DNA from: a virus
Direction: 5' to 3' (one strand)
IMG/VR virus record: IMGVR_UViG_3300044798_000087
Coordinates: 1 to 30,568 of that record
Length of the DNA: 30,568 nucleotides
Part shown: piece by piece, positions 20,601 through 29,416 of the stretch
How the letters are laid out: each line of letters begins with the position of its first letter
Position numbering within the stretch: the stretch's first letter is position 1
The notes under the pieces: generated by a model
Databases searched by the model: none
What the model was told of the DNA's origin: nothing
The model's input: only the letters and a program-made list of their open reading frames with translations
Program-made: the position numbers and the translations under genes

Positions 20601-22607
20601 GGTGATGGAGGGTTGATTTGCCAATCCCTTATCTATGTGATACGATGCAACAACTGAACCGACCGCATCCCTCTTTCCCCAACGAAGACTCACATCAATG
20701 CCATTGTTGTCTTCTATCCTTGTGACAACAATTCCCGCCCTCGCAGGAATAATGCTTGCATCTGCCGATTCGTTGGCAATTCCCAAGATGTCTTGTTCTG
20801 ATGGAACCTTCTTGGTAATGACAACGTCGATGGGTTCCCCATACTTGGAGGGACTTGCAAACCTTCCCACTTTCGGAACGATGGGTTGAACTACCGCACC
20901 TTTCTCGGTAGATGGGGTAATGGGTATTGTCGTTTCTACAACAGGTGCGGCTTGTGCGGGAACCCCTCGCACAGTCGGAGTTTCAATGGGGGGAACGGAA
21001 CCCGCAGGGATTTCCGACTTCGAGATTCCATATAGTTTCCCTTGTCCATCTTGCACAACGATTCCATTATGGTTCACTCCGTCTCTCGTGGTGAAGGCAA
21101 CTTCGTGAACAGTAGTCCTTAATCCTGTCGTGGGGGATCTCTCACCCCAATCGGATTCCTGAACTGACGGTGCACTGATATTCGGAGAAACGATAGGGGC
21201 GGGAAGTGCTAATTGGGCGGGAATATGAAGATGTACCTTCTGCGTTGGCCCCGCAGGAATGATGTTCCCCACAGGAACCGCCTTCGGGATTTCCGCAAGG
21301 GCAGTGGAAGGTTTCGCTACCGTGACGGGTTGACCGACGGTAGTAGCCTTGGTTGTTGCCTTACCAACGGGAACGGCAAGACGTTTCCAACTACCCGTAC
21401 TTATCTCTGAACGCAAGTTCTGGAAGAATATCGTTGCATCTTTCTCCACACTATCCGCGATTGCTTGTGTCGGATGTTGTGCCGAAAGAAGTGGAATCAA
21501 GATGTTAGCGAGAGCAGGCGGGGGTTGGGGTAATGCGTCTCCAATCGCCAACAAAAGTTGAGTCATGTTCCCCACACGAGTTCCCGATTCGGTTAATGTA
21601 GAATTGACAAATGACGTTATCGCATCCGTTGATATGGCTGGAACATTGGGTGCGGTGGTGCTGGCGCGAAGACCCGCAATCATGTTATTGATTTCATCGC
21701 CAGTCATATCCCAACCGGCGCGGGTAACAAGTCCACGGATCTCATCATCGGAGAACTGTTTCATTGCGGAACTGACGTTTTGCTGGATATACCCCAATGT
21801 CTGGTTCGCATTACGAGAAGACGCAAGGGCGGCTTGTATGTCTTCCGTGTACTGATATCCCGATGTGGACTGTACCAACTGTTCTGTCTTTTGTTGACCC
21901 AATTCTTGACCCAGTTGCAGGTCATGTTGGCTCAATTCCGAAACCGCCTTGCGAGTTCCGAGAGAGTTCGCGACCACGGCAGAGAGAAACATGACAATAC
22001 CGGTGAGTATGCCGCCAACACTATAGAACATCTTGTTGATAGTATCGTTCTTAACGGAGGGGTCATTCCACGGGGCAAGATATACCTTATTGCCACCAGC
22101 GTCCGTTGTTCTTTCCCAGTTAAGATGTGGGTTTTCATCCCCAAATGGAAGGTTTCTCAACGGTACGACAGGTTGACCCTTAGAGTTCTTGGGAACATTG
22201 GGGCCAGGAGACATAAACCAGTCCGTAAACTTTGCAAGGGGGACTTCCCCAAACTTCGGAGTACGGACAGAAGTTGCAGAAAGTGCCGTCATCTTTGTTT
22301 CTGGAATTGATGGCGTTACAACCCCCCTCGTCGCAGTTCGATTCTGTAACCCCGTCTGATAAGGTTTATCATTGAGGGCAGTATGCCACATGGACTGTAC
22401 CGCACTGCGGTTTGCCGTTTCCGTCGGAGTAAGTGACCCAATCGGGGGTGGTGTATAGGTACTGACTGGTGCCGTTCCCGCATCATTCGCCTTGGAGACT
22501 ACGGTACTTCCCGTAAAGGGAGTAACGGTGAATCTCGGTATGGTCTTGACCGTAGTCTTGCCCCCGACTGATTTGGTGATAGCCTTTCCAATCGTGAACT
22601 TAGGCAT
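17607..22607 (-). CDS. Giant internal virion / DNA-ejection protein, 1666 aa
   Basis: Called from size, position after tail genes and composition; the closest concept is the large ejection protein of podoviruses or phage polyvalent proteins. Residues 1-190 are Thr/Pro-rich. One membrane helix is at about 193-216 (GGILTGIVMFLSAVVANSLG). Ala/Lys/Glu-rich coiled coil spans roughly 740-960. The C-terminal 400 residues are helical with REHPERTIEENAFEVQRAIL, IARIFTAFTGEATAAADYL, hydrophobic segments (RQLLFTIVGVALVMRLADRI and GYVALSAIENMIPILGRYI) and a Pro/Ser-rich end; this resembles C-terminal domains of phage polyvalent proteins. No lytic transglycosylase or protease motif was spotted. ATG with GGGAAC... 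spacing, 8 bases after the previous gene. Confidence 0.72.
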   Translation of the reverse strand: MPKFTIGKAITKSVGGKTTVKTIPRFTVTPFTGSTVVSKANDAGTAPVSTYTPPPIGSLTPTETANRSAVQSMWHTALNDKPYQTGLQNRTATRGVVTPSIPETKMTALSATSVRTPKFGEVPLAKFTDWFMSPGPNVPKNSKGQPVVPLRNLPFGDENPHLNWERTTDAGGNKVYLAPWNDPSVKNDTINKMFYSVGGILTGIVMFLSAVVANSLGTRKAVSELSQHDLQLGQELGQQKTEQLVQSTSGYQYTEDIQAALASSRNANQTLGYIQQNVSSAMKQFSDDEIRGLVTRAGWDMTGDEINNMIAGLRASTTAPNVPAISTDAITSFVNSTLTESGTRVGNMTQLLLAIGDALPQPPPALANILIPLLSAQHPTQAIADSVEKDATIFFQNLRSEISTGSWKRLAVPVGKATTKATTVGQPVTVAKPSTALAEIPKAVPVGNIIPAGPTQKVHLHIPAQLALPAPIVSPNISAPSVQESDWGERSPTTGLRTTVHEVAFTTRDGVNHNGIVVQDGQGKLYGISKSEIPAGSVPPIETPTVRGVPAQAAPVVETTIPITPSTEKGAVVQPIVPKVGRFASPSKYGEPIDVVITKKVPSEQDILGIANESADASIIPARAGIVVTRIEDNNGIDVSLRWGKRDAVGSVVASYHIDKGLANQPSITNIAPLPAGQTGLTGQEVAPLNTAVEPSATQGTSNTIPTDNNTISRITAALDRVTAAKKSGGITKRIIDEFYQAMVAAKVPTNALHWKAYHKIENMPSLDKRKAMVADAVKKYNDKVLAEQMARGKASTVAKRITAEKFTALKEQTQEQIEKNGQELMAKAKKAMEGQKFGEDLALAQKKVQAERIIAALKERAKNLLKTQEWMRAEAERKAKDIAERARLIASIKGVSIKTAEERRAVQTATAGVKGTEKLFEKESSTQFPMLAERVGLHVNQRPAVPSEQEISLPDLRQLEAKVRALRDLGIEKRDAMKLARTEYLNKTADAITAQILTSVKPSSIPNVGEESHVRVRSNQLKEDIQWIADEKGRKVWQFQELDGFKDGTITTTLYDNAIKMENAVRSSVRTVQERITERIAKDGITGKTYNVERTLPNGQVVTQAQVLLVAINSLRQDNLYHLMAGNKYTEETIAQAIQSMTPEEVDVANMMIDDYGGSWPAVNAAYEYSHNGESLPELENYVHIELERGDTVGQPEGRGATELLHQDVIDRGWVQNSTTKDWEKSRVPRSAIPLREDPIATFISYIGQTTDFIHREGVSQDILQIVKDVHVKDAFTIRMGREGYRSVLQYAKDLGNPAGALGLQAVPPQWRQLERVIRNSRLAVSCSILALRASKMVTAGASYMTSMGQFGPETMLYGTVKLISNPNAAMRVIKEFMPVLYDRVLDPIRTEAEVTMSDLEKNWQRGVSKLRDWENVTFRIADTTDIASAAIGGLARATREHPERTIEENAFEVQRAILATHASELVEDKSDVYKQSEIARIFTAFTGEATAAADYLNYLGRGAAKGKVPAHRAFRQLLFTIVGVALVMRLADRISRGREKNPNAGKWYDTWWGYVALSAIENMIPILGRYITQGLQGMTWGSAPVALQPFEIIKNIFSSASKGNWKAVAGFIIELGGYVTAAPVKGYLEAKKWLFPAQTAPPSGPTSRPTPSTVRPHLIIPKRP

Positions 22608-22615
22608 GGGAACTC

Positions 22616-25084
22616 CTATGGAAGGGGCGGAGGTTGTGCTGGCGGTTGTGTTCCGTAGTAACTGATGAAGATTTTCTCCAATGCAGCGATCTCGTTAGTA
22701 GAGAAATCATATCCATTCGCACCCAACTTCTTTGTGCTGTTCTCGTTGATGAAACTCTGCATCGCATCGAACCATGAAGTCGAAGCATCTTTCAAGTCCT
22801 TGTTCCCGTAGATGATAGCGAGGGATGCCTGACGAACGGGGTCTGAAACGGAATGGATAATCTTTTCTGCTTCCGTAAAATCAACGCCCATAAGTCCAGG
22901 GAGATGATAGATGGTAGTTCCCTTCGGTGCCCCCGTTGAAGGAGCAGGAACCCAACCAGCGGATGCCTTATCATAATAGAAATCCATTCCACCCATAAAG
23001 TCGGCGAGGTTCGTATCAGAAATTGCCCCCGTACCCGCCATCAGGCGAAGGTTTGCCATGTTGACTGAAGCGGAATCTGCGCCTCCATTGGACATGATGG
23101 ATAGGTCGGGTTTCTGGTCATAGACAGGGGTTCCATCGGGATTCGTTGTACCTGTCCCACCCGCTGCACCTTGCGCCTCCATGACTCCATTGTGCCGTTT
23201 CGTTTCGGCGGCAACGGCAGCGGATGTATCTCCGTTCATCTTCCCGATTTTCTCCATTTCGAGGTTATGCCGGTTAGTTTCTGCCTCGGCAGGAGTCATC
23301 ATATGCGTAAGTGTCTTCTTCACAGGATCATAGTAGATTCCATTTTCCATCCATTTTGCAATATCGTCTGTGGTCGGAACCCTCCCTCCCGTAATGTTCC
23401 CGTTCGCATCAATGGGCCAGCCAGCCGCAATCAGGTCATTTCTATCTTTTTGTGAGAGAACCTGAGTAAGAGAGACCGAACCATCGGCATTTTTACCAAC
23501 CACAATGCCCTTATCCAGCGCATTGACGCTCATTGTAATCCACCACTTCGCATCTTCGCTGGCCGCAGTAGCAACCGCAGCCGCCTCTCCGCGTGCACCC
23601 GTCTCGAAGGTAACCTTGGCGGTTCCAGCTTCACCCGTAAGAGAGGTAATCTCGGTGGTTGCCATGTTGTAGATGTCCTGCAATGTCTTATTCTGAGGGT
23701 CTAAGAAACTTGCCCTGAGTGCCGCGAGTTGAGTGGTCTTCGCAACATCAAGGTCATTTGCGAAGGTCAACTTAGAGGCCGTCAGGATTGCCATCTGGTT
23801 TCCGAGTGCCACCAGGTCTGCCCCGGTCGTTGCCGTGGCAGAGGCGACTTGGTTCATGCCAGATGCGGCGTTCTGTCCATAGAGATAACCGAGCATCCCC
23901 GTAAACGCCATGCCCGAGGCTGCGAGAGATTGTCTCGACCTCCAGTCGGCAGTGGCGATTTCCCGTTTGATGGTATTGAGTTGGAACGTCAGACCAGCCT
24001 TTTCAGATTCCTGTTTTCCAGCAAGACCTGCAACCTGAGCATCCACCGCCGCATTATTTTGATGAATCTGCGCCGTGATGGAGGCCGTAAGAACATCCAC
24101 CTGAGTGAGGAATGCGGGGTTCTTCTCGATAGACGCGGGGTCTGCAAGTGTCAAGTTGGTTGTGGAAAGTGTCTGGACATCGTTCCAAATCTTGAAGTTC
24201 TTGCCGTACCAGTCCAACTGCGCCTGTGTTGCCCCACCCTCTACGGACGTATCAAATATCTTCTTGCCGCTTGCATCGGTCTTGAAGGGAAGGTTGACGC
24301 CTTGTTCAAGCGCCCATCCCAAGAAGTCATTATTCTTGAAGTATTGGGATTGGATGAACTGGCCGTAGACACTATTGACGTCGACTCCAGTTATATTCTG
24401 TTTGACGATAGAGGTTCCGCCTGCCGCTGCTTGATAGCCAGGGGGAACGACATCGCCAACTTTCCAGTTGGTAATCGTTGCATCTGCGCCCGCGCCCGTA
24501 GGCGCAACTGCCCCCATACCACTGACCGGTGCCTGTGCCGGGGTTCCAACTCCAGGGGCTCTCCCCGTTGTATTTATTGCCGTCTTTGCGAGAGGATTGG
24601 CCGTTCCTACGGAAGTCGGTGATGCTAGTTGGGGAACGACCCCGCCAGAGACAATTCCCGCCGCAGGACTTGTACCACCCATCACTGGAGTTGCAGTACT
24701 CGTGATGGTAGAAGAAGCACTTGTGGGTTGGGCGGCGCTCTGTTTCTGCCATACGGGAAGGTTCCTTGTCAGGTATTCCCCCAAGGCCCGGTCGAATGCA
24801 CTCCTTGTGGAACCAGCCTGCGTTGTTCCTAGAATATCGGCGGCATTCCCAAGGACATTCCAGTCAATCTTTCCCCCGCCAGGAGTATTTGCTAACGCCA
24901 CACCCGCCCCGTAATCGGCATCGATATTCGTCATGCCGAACTGGGTTTTGAGAATATTCCGAAGTGAGTTTGCCTTTGTTTGATAGAGAAGACGTGCATC
25001 CGAACCTATGGGTGCGTTTTCTCCCTGGAGTTTCAGGGCCTTGAGGGCCATCAAATAAAAGTCGGCATTATTCGTTTGTGCCAT
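22616..25084 (-). CDS. Internal virion protein, 822 aa
   Basis: Second large structural protein, immediately upstream of the giant one and probably acting with it. ATG preceded by GAGGAA. Residues 1-115 are helical (DFYLMALKALKLQGENAP). About 115-215 is a long Ala/Thr/Gly/Pro linker. A central region has alternating helices, including a hydrophobic Ala/Gly-rich helix with GMLGYLYGQNAASGM near 420-440. The C-terminal part has Gly/Asn/Asp-rich segments and ends in a poly-Pro tail (PPAQPPPLP). Tape-measure protein is the alternative; the short membrane-like helix and pairing with a 1666-aa protein favour ejection protein. Confidence 0.65.
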   Translation of the reverse strand: MAQTNNADFYLMALKALKLQGENAPIGSDARLLYQTKANSLRNILKTQFGMTNIDADYGAGVALANTPGGGKIDWNVLGNAADILGTTQAGSTRSAFDRALGEYLTRNLPVWQKQSAAQPTSASSTITSTATPVMGGTSPAAGIVSGGVVPQLASPTSVGTANPLAKTAINTTGRAPGVGTPAQAPVSGMGAVAPTGAGADATITNWKVGDVVPPGYQAAAGGTSIVKQNITGVDVNSVYGQFIQSQYFKNNDFLGWALEQGVNLPFKTDASGKKIFDTSVEGGATQAQLDWYGKNFKIWNDVQTLSTTNLTLADPASIEKNPAFLTQVDVLTASITAQIHQNNAAVDAQVAGLAGKQESEKAGLTFQLNTIKREIATADWRSRQSLAASGMAFTGMLGYLYGQNAASGMNQVASATATTGADLVALGNQMAILTASKLTFANDLDVAKTTQLAALRASFLDPQNKTLQDIYNMATTEITSLTGEAGTAKVTFETGARGEAAAVATAASEDAKWWITMSVNALDKGIVVGKNADGSVSLTQVLSQKDRNDLIAAGWPIDANGNITGGRVPTTDDIAKWMENGIYYDPVKKTLTHMMTPAEAETNRHNLEMEKIGKMNGDTSAAVAAETKRHNGVMEAQGAAGGTGTTNPDGTPVYDQKPDLSIMSNGGADSASVNMANLRLMAGTGAISDTNLADFMGGMDFYYDKASAGWVPAPSTGAPKGTTIYHLPGLMGVDFTEAEKIIHSVSDPVRQASLAIIYGNKDLKDASTSWFDAMQSFINENSTKKLGANGYDFSTNEIAALEKIFISYYGTQPPAQPPPLP

Positions 25085-25094
25085 AGTGTTCCTC

Positions 25095-25733
25095 CTACAT
25101 CCAGTCTTCGGTCAGAAACGCGCCAGCCAACTTATTAATCGCGTCCATACCCTTGCCTGTCCAGATATTATGATACACGCTCCGATGGAGTTCCCTCGGA
25201 ATATAAATAACATCGTTCTTGTTGATGTGGTGGGCGTCGGAGTCAACAAAGAAAGAGTTCAGAGGAACAAAACCCAAGGCCCTGCGCTTAGCAACCTTTC
25301 TGCTCCCGATGACTCTTGCCTTTTCGGGATTCTCCATAAACCACTTCTTGGCAGCAATAACGGCTTTTGCTCTGCGGCTCATACCATTCGCTTCTGCCAT
25401 TTCAGGGTTATCCCTTCGATACATCCTTACTGGTTTTCCCCCAGCATCTGCCCGCTTCCGATAGTACCCTCTTTCTTTTTCCAATAGCGCTTCCTTATGG
25501 TCACCCCGCCAATTTGCAATATACTTCTTGCGTTCTGGGCGTTGATTCCTTTCCCGCTCTTTCTGCCGAATGAGAACTGCGTTGTCAACAAGCCATTTCT
25601 CTTTGTCAAATTGGGCGTGTTCTTTCCGTCCATCGATTCGGCAGTCCGTACAATACCACTGATTCGGTCCAACGGGAAGGAACTCTTGTTTGCACCGAAC
25701 GCAAATCTTCTTCTTGTAATCCGGCTTTTTCAT
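25095..25733 (-). CDS. HNH-like homing nuclease, family copy 5 (zinc ribbon)
   Basis: 212 aa; ATG overlaps the upstream stop (ATGA). Zinc ribbon at residues 7-29 (ICVRCKQEFLPVGPNQWYC and a following C). Basic helical middle with KERERNQRPERKK and YRKRADAGGKP. Shared domain: GFVPLNSFFVDSDAHHIN, VIYIPRELHRSVYH, IWTGKGMDAINKLAGAFLTEDW. Unlike the others it has DAHH instead of EGHH. It stands between the 323-aa tail protein and the 822-aa protein; the stop is followed after 10 bases by the next ATG. Confidence 0.82.
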   Translation of the reverse strand: MKKPDYKKKICVRCKQEFLPVGPNQWYCTDCRIDGRKEHAQFDKEKWLVDNAVLIRQKERERNQRPERKKYIANWRGDHKEALLEKERGYYRKRADAGGKPVRMYRRDNPEMAEANGMSRRAKAVIAAKKWFMENPEKARVIGSRKVAKRRALGFVPLNSFFVDSDAHHINKNDVIYIPRELHRSVYHNIWTGKGMDAINKLAGAFLTEDWM

Positions 25734-26701
25734 ACGCCCATGTACCAGATTGCATTGGACTGAATTGGTTTGACTGCCGCCAATAATCGGTGTACCAATT
25801 TTAGGCTAGAATCCAGTACGACCCACCCACAAGTATTATACCCCGTGACACACATGATAAATTGCCCATTATACAACCTAGCGGGGGCAACCATCGTTCC
25901 CGTCCCCCATGAGGAATAGGCGGCAAGTGAAACTACGCCCGCACTAATCTCGGTTGTATAGTCCACGATTCCACTCCACGTTCTAGCCCCCGCATTTACC
26001 TGACCGAAATATCCGGGGGAATATCCATCAAGCAATATGCCCCAAATATAAGATGCGTCTACCGCAAACACACAACCCCAATGATTGGGGTAGACATTGA
26101 TGGTTCCCGTAACTTCGTTAGGGTCGCCACTAGAAAGCAGAACGATTCGTACCATGTTGTCCAATCCACGTGACTCAAAATAGTCAGTTCCATCGTTAGC
26201 CAGCATTAAACACTTTGCGGCAGCAACCTCGGCCGAAGTTGCATCGGTCTTGGAACAATCAGTCCCATACTTGCGCCACGGCCCATCGGTATCTGTCCTC
26301 GGGGTATAGAAATTACTTCCGTCACTGTATTGACACTTGAACTGTGAATCGAAAATATCAAGAGATGTCAGAGCCTCGTTACTTGAAACAACTGTCATTG
26401 TTGCGGTATTGATACAGGTCAGACCAAGATGATTGTTGTCACTTCCGACAGAACTCCATACAATCCACAAGTATCCGTTGCCAACAGAGATGTTTTGTGG
26501 GTACGCTGACGGACGATAGGCAGGAGAAAATGGCAACTCACAACTTGAAATCTCTAGGTATCCGCCTGTCTTTGGACGAACTAGGTAGAACTTACTATCT
26601 GTATGCTGAATGATGCCATATGGTTGCCCGTCCTGCCCCATGCCCGTCTGGACAAATGTGGCGGCCCCGAATTGATAGAACCGCTTGTCGGTATAACTCA
26701 C
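25730..26701 (-). CDS. Putative tail protein with beta-propeller-like strands, 323 aa
   Basis: GTG overlapping the stop of the displaced 3' end upstream (GTGA). All-beta appearance with many short W/Y/G-rich strands: RFYQFGAATFVQTG, GYLWIVWSSVGS, GCVFAVDASYIWGILLDGY, QFIMCVTGYNTCGWVVLD. Such strings are typical of tail or fibre proteins with propeller folds. Located in the structural block. No named family. Cys-rich for a virion protein (eight or more Cys), which is unusual. Confidence 0.6.
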   Translation of the reverse strand: MSYTDKRFYQFGAATFVQTGMGQDGQPYGIIQHTDSKFYLVRPKTGGYLEISSCELPFSPAYRPSAYPQNISVGNGYLWIVWSSVGSDNNHLGLTCINTATMTVVSSNEALTSLDIFDSQFKCQYSDGSNFYTPRTDTDGPWRKYGTDCSKTDATSAEVAAAKCLMLANDGTDYFESRGLDNMVRIVLLSSGDPNEVTGTINVYPNHWGCVFAVDASYIWGILLDGYSPGYFGQVNAGARTWSGIVDYTTEISAGVVSLAAYSSWGTGTMVAPARLYNGQFIMCVTGYNTCGWVVLDSSLKLVHRLLAAVKPIQSNAIWYMGV

Positions 26702-26760
26702 GCCGTTCTCACTTTCAGGTTAGACGTCCACATTCCCGTATAAAACTTCAAGTCGGAAAT
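26698..26760 (-). pseudogene. Displaced 3' end of the upstream tail gene (20 codons plus stop)
   Basis: Directly after the HNH stop codon the minus strand reads ISDLKFYTGMWTSNLKVRTA and a stop. The upstream 210-aa gene ends IADLKLYAGMFTQDMRIRTA: 11 of 20 identical, most others conservative, about 59% identical at DNA level. It has no start codon or ribosome site of its own. Its stop TGA overlaps the next gene's GTG, as a genuine gene end would. This is the old end of the target gene, cut off by the nuclease insertion, or what remains of a tandem paralogue. Confidence 0.75.
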
Positions 26761-27263
26761 CATGTCCAGTCCTCTGTCAAGTATGCACCAGCCAGCATAT
26801 TCATTTCCTCCATGTTCTTCCCCGTCCAGACATTATGGTAAAGACTCTTGTGCATCGCTTTTGGAATATAAATCACATCACTTTGGTTAATATGGTGACC
26901 CTCACTATTGGGAAATGGTGAGTTCAACGGATGAAACCCCAGGGAGCGGTGTTTAGATACTTGTTTCTTTCTCGAAAGCAATGCCTTTTCGGGATTGGCA
27001 ATTCTCCACGCCTCGACCTGTGCGTAGACCTTCTCTTTGTTGTTGACATAATACCGATGGCCATTTGCCGCCATGTTTTCTGGATGTTTAGAGAACCATC
27101 GATGGTTGAGTTCCATCGCCCTGTCGTGGTTCTTCGCCCGCCAATCTTTCGCATTATCTCTATGCGCCTCAATGCCACAATCCGCGCAATAACTTTGATG
27201 TCCGCTTGTGGGTTGATACTCTTTCCCGCATCTTTTGCAAAACTTCAGTTTCCACGCACGCAT
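26760..27263 (-). CDS. HNH-like homing nuclease, family copy 6 (zinc ribbon)
   Basis: 167 aa, the shortest zinc-ribbon copy. ATG at 27263, ten bases after the upstream stop, with AGGGG in between. Zinc ribbon at residues 8-30 (FCKRCGKEYQPTSGHQSYC and a following C). Helical middle with ENMAANGHRYYVNNKEKVYA and WRIANPEKALL. Shared domain: GFHPLNSPFPNSEGHHIN, VIYIPKAMHKSLYH, WTGKNMEEMNMLAGAYLTEDW. Its stop codon shares one base with a leftover of the upstream gene's 3' end, so the insertion point can be placed almost to the base. Confidence 0.83.
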   Translation of the reverse strand: MRAWKLKFCKRCGKEYQPTSGHQSYCADCGIEAHRDNAKDWRAKNHDRAMELNHRWFSKHPENMAANGHRYYVNNKEKVYAQVEAWRIANPEKALLSRKKQVSKHRSLGFHPLNSPFPNSEGHHINQSDVIYIPKAMHKSLYHNVWTGKNMEEMNMLAGAYLTEDWT

Positions 27264-27273
27264 CGCGCTGCCC

Positions 27274-27906
27274 CTACGCCGTTCGGATACGCATATCTTG
27301 GGTAAACATCCCCGCATACAATTTGAGGTCTGCGATATATACAAAACTTAGCATATCAAACGCGTCCAGCGTTGCCGTCATCGTTGGTGCGACCCCACCC
27401 ATCCAATAAATCTTTGGGTAGAGGGCGTTGGCAAAGGAATCCATGAAGGTAATCGTTGCATCCCCCGCCGCCTTCCTCTGCCATACCAAGAGACAACAGG
27501 TCTGGTCTAGGGGATTCAGGAGATAGATGTTCCGATTCTCCGTCAGATAGAGATACTGTCTGCATCCCCTTGACCAATCTACCGAAATAGGTACGGTTGT
27601 CTTGATGGTTCCGCCCGCGTTATAGGGAGTACAATCAACCCACTTCACGACGGTCTGGCCAACGGATACCTGGACTCCTTGCTGGACGGAGGAACCAGCG
27701 GTCGTCAAGTTCTGGAACTCAGCAGAGGTTGGCAGGTGGGAACCGAGAAACCCACCACCATTTAACTTAGCAAGAACGGGGTTGGGGATTGCTGCCTGTT
27801 CCTGCTGAAAGATTTGATAGGCCGCCCGTTCTTCGGGGGTCTTGATAAGTGCGGGGTTTGTTCCCCATATCCACTTTCCATCTGGCCCCAACAGTGTACT
27901 AGGCAT
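27274..27906 (-). CDS. Structural (tail) protein, 210 aa, with replaced 3' end
   Basis: ATG overlaps the upstream 505-aa gene by 8 bases. N-terminal part is extended (GPDGKWIWGTNPALIKTPEE), then beta-rich (GVQVSVGQTVVKWVDCTPYN, RQYLYLTENRNIYLLNPLDQ, CCLLVWQRKAAGDATITFMD, YPKIYWMGGVAPTMTATLDA). Looks like a small jelly-roll or fibre-tip protein; unassigned. Its last 20 codons (27274-27336) have a diverged counterpart beyond the HNH gene, indicating that this gene was the insertion target. Confidence 0.65.
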   Translation of the reverse strand: MPSTLLGPDGKWIWGTNPALIKTPEERAAYQIFQQEQAAIPNPVLAKLNGGGFLGSHLPTSAEFQNLTTAGSSVQQGVQVSVGQTVVKWVDCTPYNAGGTIKTTVPISVDWSRGCRQYLYLTENRNIYLLNPLDQTCCLLVWQRKAAGDATITFMDSFANALYPKIYWMGGVAPTMTATLDAFDMLSFVYIADLKLYAGMFTQDMRIRTA

Positions 27907-29416
27907 CTACGTCTCCCGCGCTTCGGGTACTGAACTCGCAACCTACGTCACAAATCTGCGCCGTTCCCGTTCCACTGACCGTGAAGTACACGCCTTCGCC
28001 AATCTCGGCATGACACTCCAAGTCCTTTTGGAACAATCCCCCGCCCGTTCCCACCATATCAAGGGTCGTCGTTGCCCTCGTGACGAGGGTATCCGCCGAA
28101 CCCGCAACCCCATCCCGACAGACATATTGGCTGACGGTGACGGGAGAGGTCGCGGCTTGCCCCACATACCGAATCTTGAAGTGGACGAAACGGGAATATG
28201 CGTCAAAACTTGGGGTATACGTCTTCGTTGTAAATGACCACGCTAGGGGTATTCCTGTGGCCGTAGGCGAAAGGTAGAACACTTTTCCTAGTGTAGTACC
28301 AATCCAGAGCCTATCGCCCCGTACGCCGATAGAACGGTCTTCCCCGCCCATGAGGGCAGTCGGGGTATCGATGTTCGGAGATGCGGCAGAAGTCATCTGA
28401 ACATCGTACTTCTCCCATGCCCCCGAATCTCTATCAATGGCATAAATGTAGTTCACTTCCGAACCTGTTGGGAGTGCCGCGGTAGAAACAAGGAACCAGA
28501 GGCGGTTGTCGTATTCTCCCGTGAACCAGCAGAGTGCGGCGGGCAGATTCAACTTGTCGCTGATAACCTGCGGCCTACTTCCAGAGAAGGCGTAGAACTT
28601 GTTATTGCCCACCCAGTAGGCCATCTGCCCATCGGTATAGATTCGGAAAGGTGCGCCCGTCCCGAACCGTGGCATGGCGGCTCCGAGATAGACGGGTCGT
28701 TGTGTTCCATCAATGAAGGTGTTCTGTGAATAAATCCCGTCATCGCAGAAGATGTACAGAGCGCCGTTCATCTTCAAGAGGTATCGGATCTGTTGCTGCA
28801 TCTTTGCCATGAAGAGGGTATTTGCCAGCGTCAAAGTTCCATCTACGGGATCGGCGGGGCCACGCCACGTCGCCTCCAAACTAGGGTCGGTGACATCAGA
28901 CCCGCGCAATATCTGGGCGAGGTTGAACCAGATACGTCCCTCCTGTTCGCAGACAGTGGCACACATGTGGGTCTGGTCAAAATCCTGGTCGGCGGCAGTA
29001 ATGTTCGTCCCACCCGTCGCGGTTGACCACAGCCCTGTCGTATAGCGAACATAGTATCGTACCGCAGTATCGGCGGGGCTATCGGCAATCTGCGCCGTAT
29101 TCGTGTCTACGGTGTAGACCGTTCCTTGGTTGGACTCGTTGTACATCGAGCCGTTGCGGTTGATGAACAGGTTGGCCCATGACCCCATGATGGAACGTAT
29201 TGAGCCGGAGAGTCCGGCGGCGTAGCAATCCGTATTCTCTACCGGCTTCGTGACCGAATGAAGAACCCCGTAATGGTCGATATGCAGGTTGGAGATGGCG
29301 TGAAGGGCGTTATCGGGTATCAGCGCCCCGTCAATGCTATCAAACAGGCCGCCCAGAAACCCGCCGCCCCAGATCGTATACGATTTTGTAGTGTTTATCT
29401 CACGATTTAGTGGCAT
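27899..29416 (-). CDS. Putative tail/neck protein, beta-propeller-like, 505 aa
   Basis: ATG overlaps the HNH stop by 17 bases. The opening GGGFLGGLFDSIDGALIPDN followed by AISNLHIDHYGVL resembles the N-termini of podovirus neck or stabilisation proteins (P22 gp10-like, T7 tail-tubular-B-like), where a DG...N...D..G.L segment starts a propeller. Repeated blade-like strands follow: NGALYIFCDDGIYSQN, GQMAYWVGNNKFYAFSG, NRLWFLVSTAAL, DRLWIGTTLGKVFYLSP. The C-terminal 120 residues look like a separate beta domain. The family call is by resemblance and may be wrong in detail; structural role is well supported. Confidence 0.65.
   Translation of the reverse strand: MPLNREINTTKSYTIWGGGFLGGLFDSIDGALIPDNALHAISNLHIDHYGVLHSVTKPVENTDCYAAGLSGSIRSIMGSWANLFINRNGSMYNESNQGTVYTVDTNTAQIADSPADTAVRYYVRYTTGLWSTATGGTNITAADQDFDQTHMCATVCEQEGRIWFNLAQILRGSDVTDPSLEATWRGPADPVDGTLTLANTLFMAKMQQQIRYLLKMNGALYIFCDDGIYSQNTFIDGTQRPVYLGAAMPRFGTGAPFRIYTDGQMAYWVGNNKFYAFSGSRPQVISDKLNLPAALCWFTGEYDNRLWFLVSTAALPTGSEVNYIYAIDRDSGAWEKYDVQMTSAASPNIDTPTALMGGEDRSIGVRGDRLWIGTTLGKVFYLSPTATGIPLAWSFTTKTYTPSFDAYSRFVHFKIRYVGQAATSPVTVSQYVCRDGVAGSADTLVTRATTTLDMVGTGGGLFQKDLECHAEIGEGVYFTVSGTGTAQICDVGCEFSTRSAGDVDA

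Noticed and set aside
23729-24622. 297-codon plus-strand frame inside the 822-aa gene
   Set aside because: Arg/Cys/Gly-rich antisense shadow; the minus-strand frame is continuous and well started.
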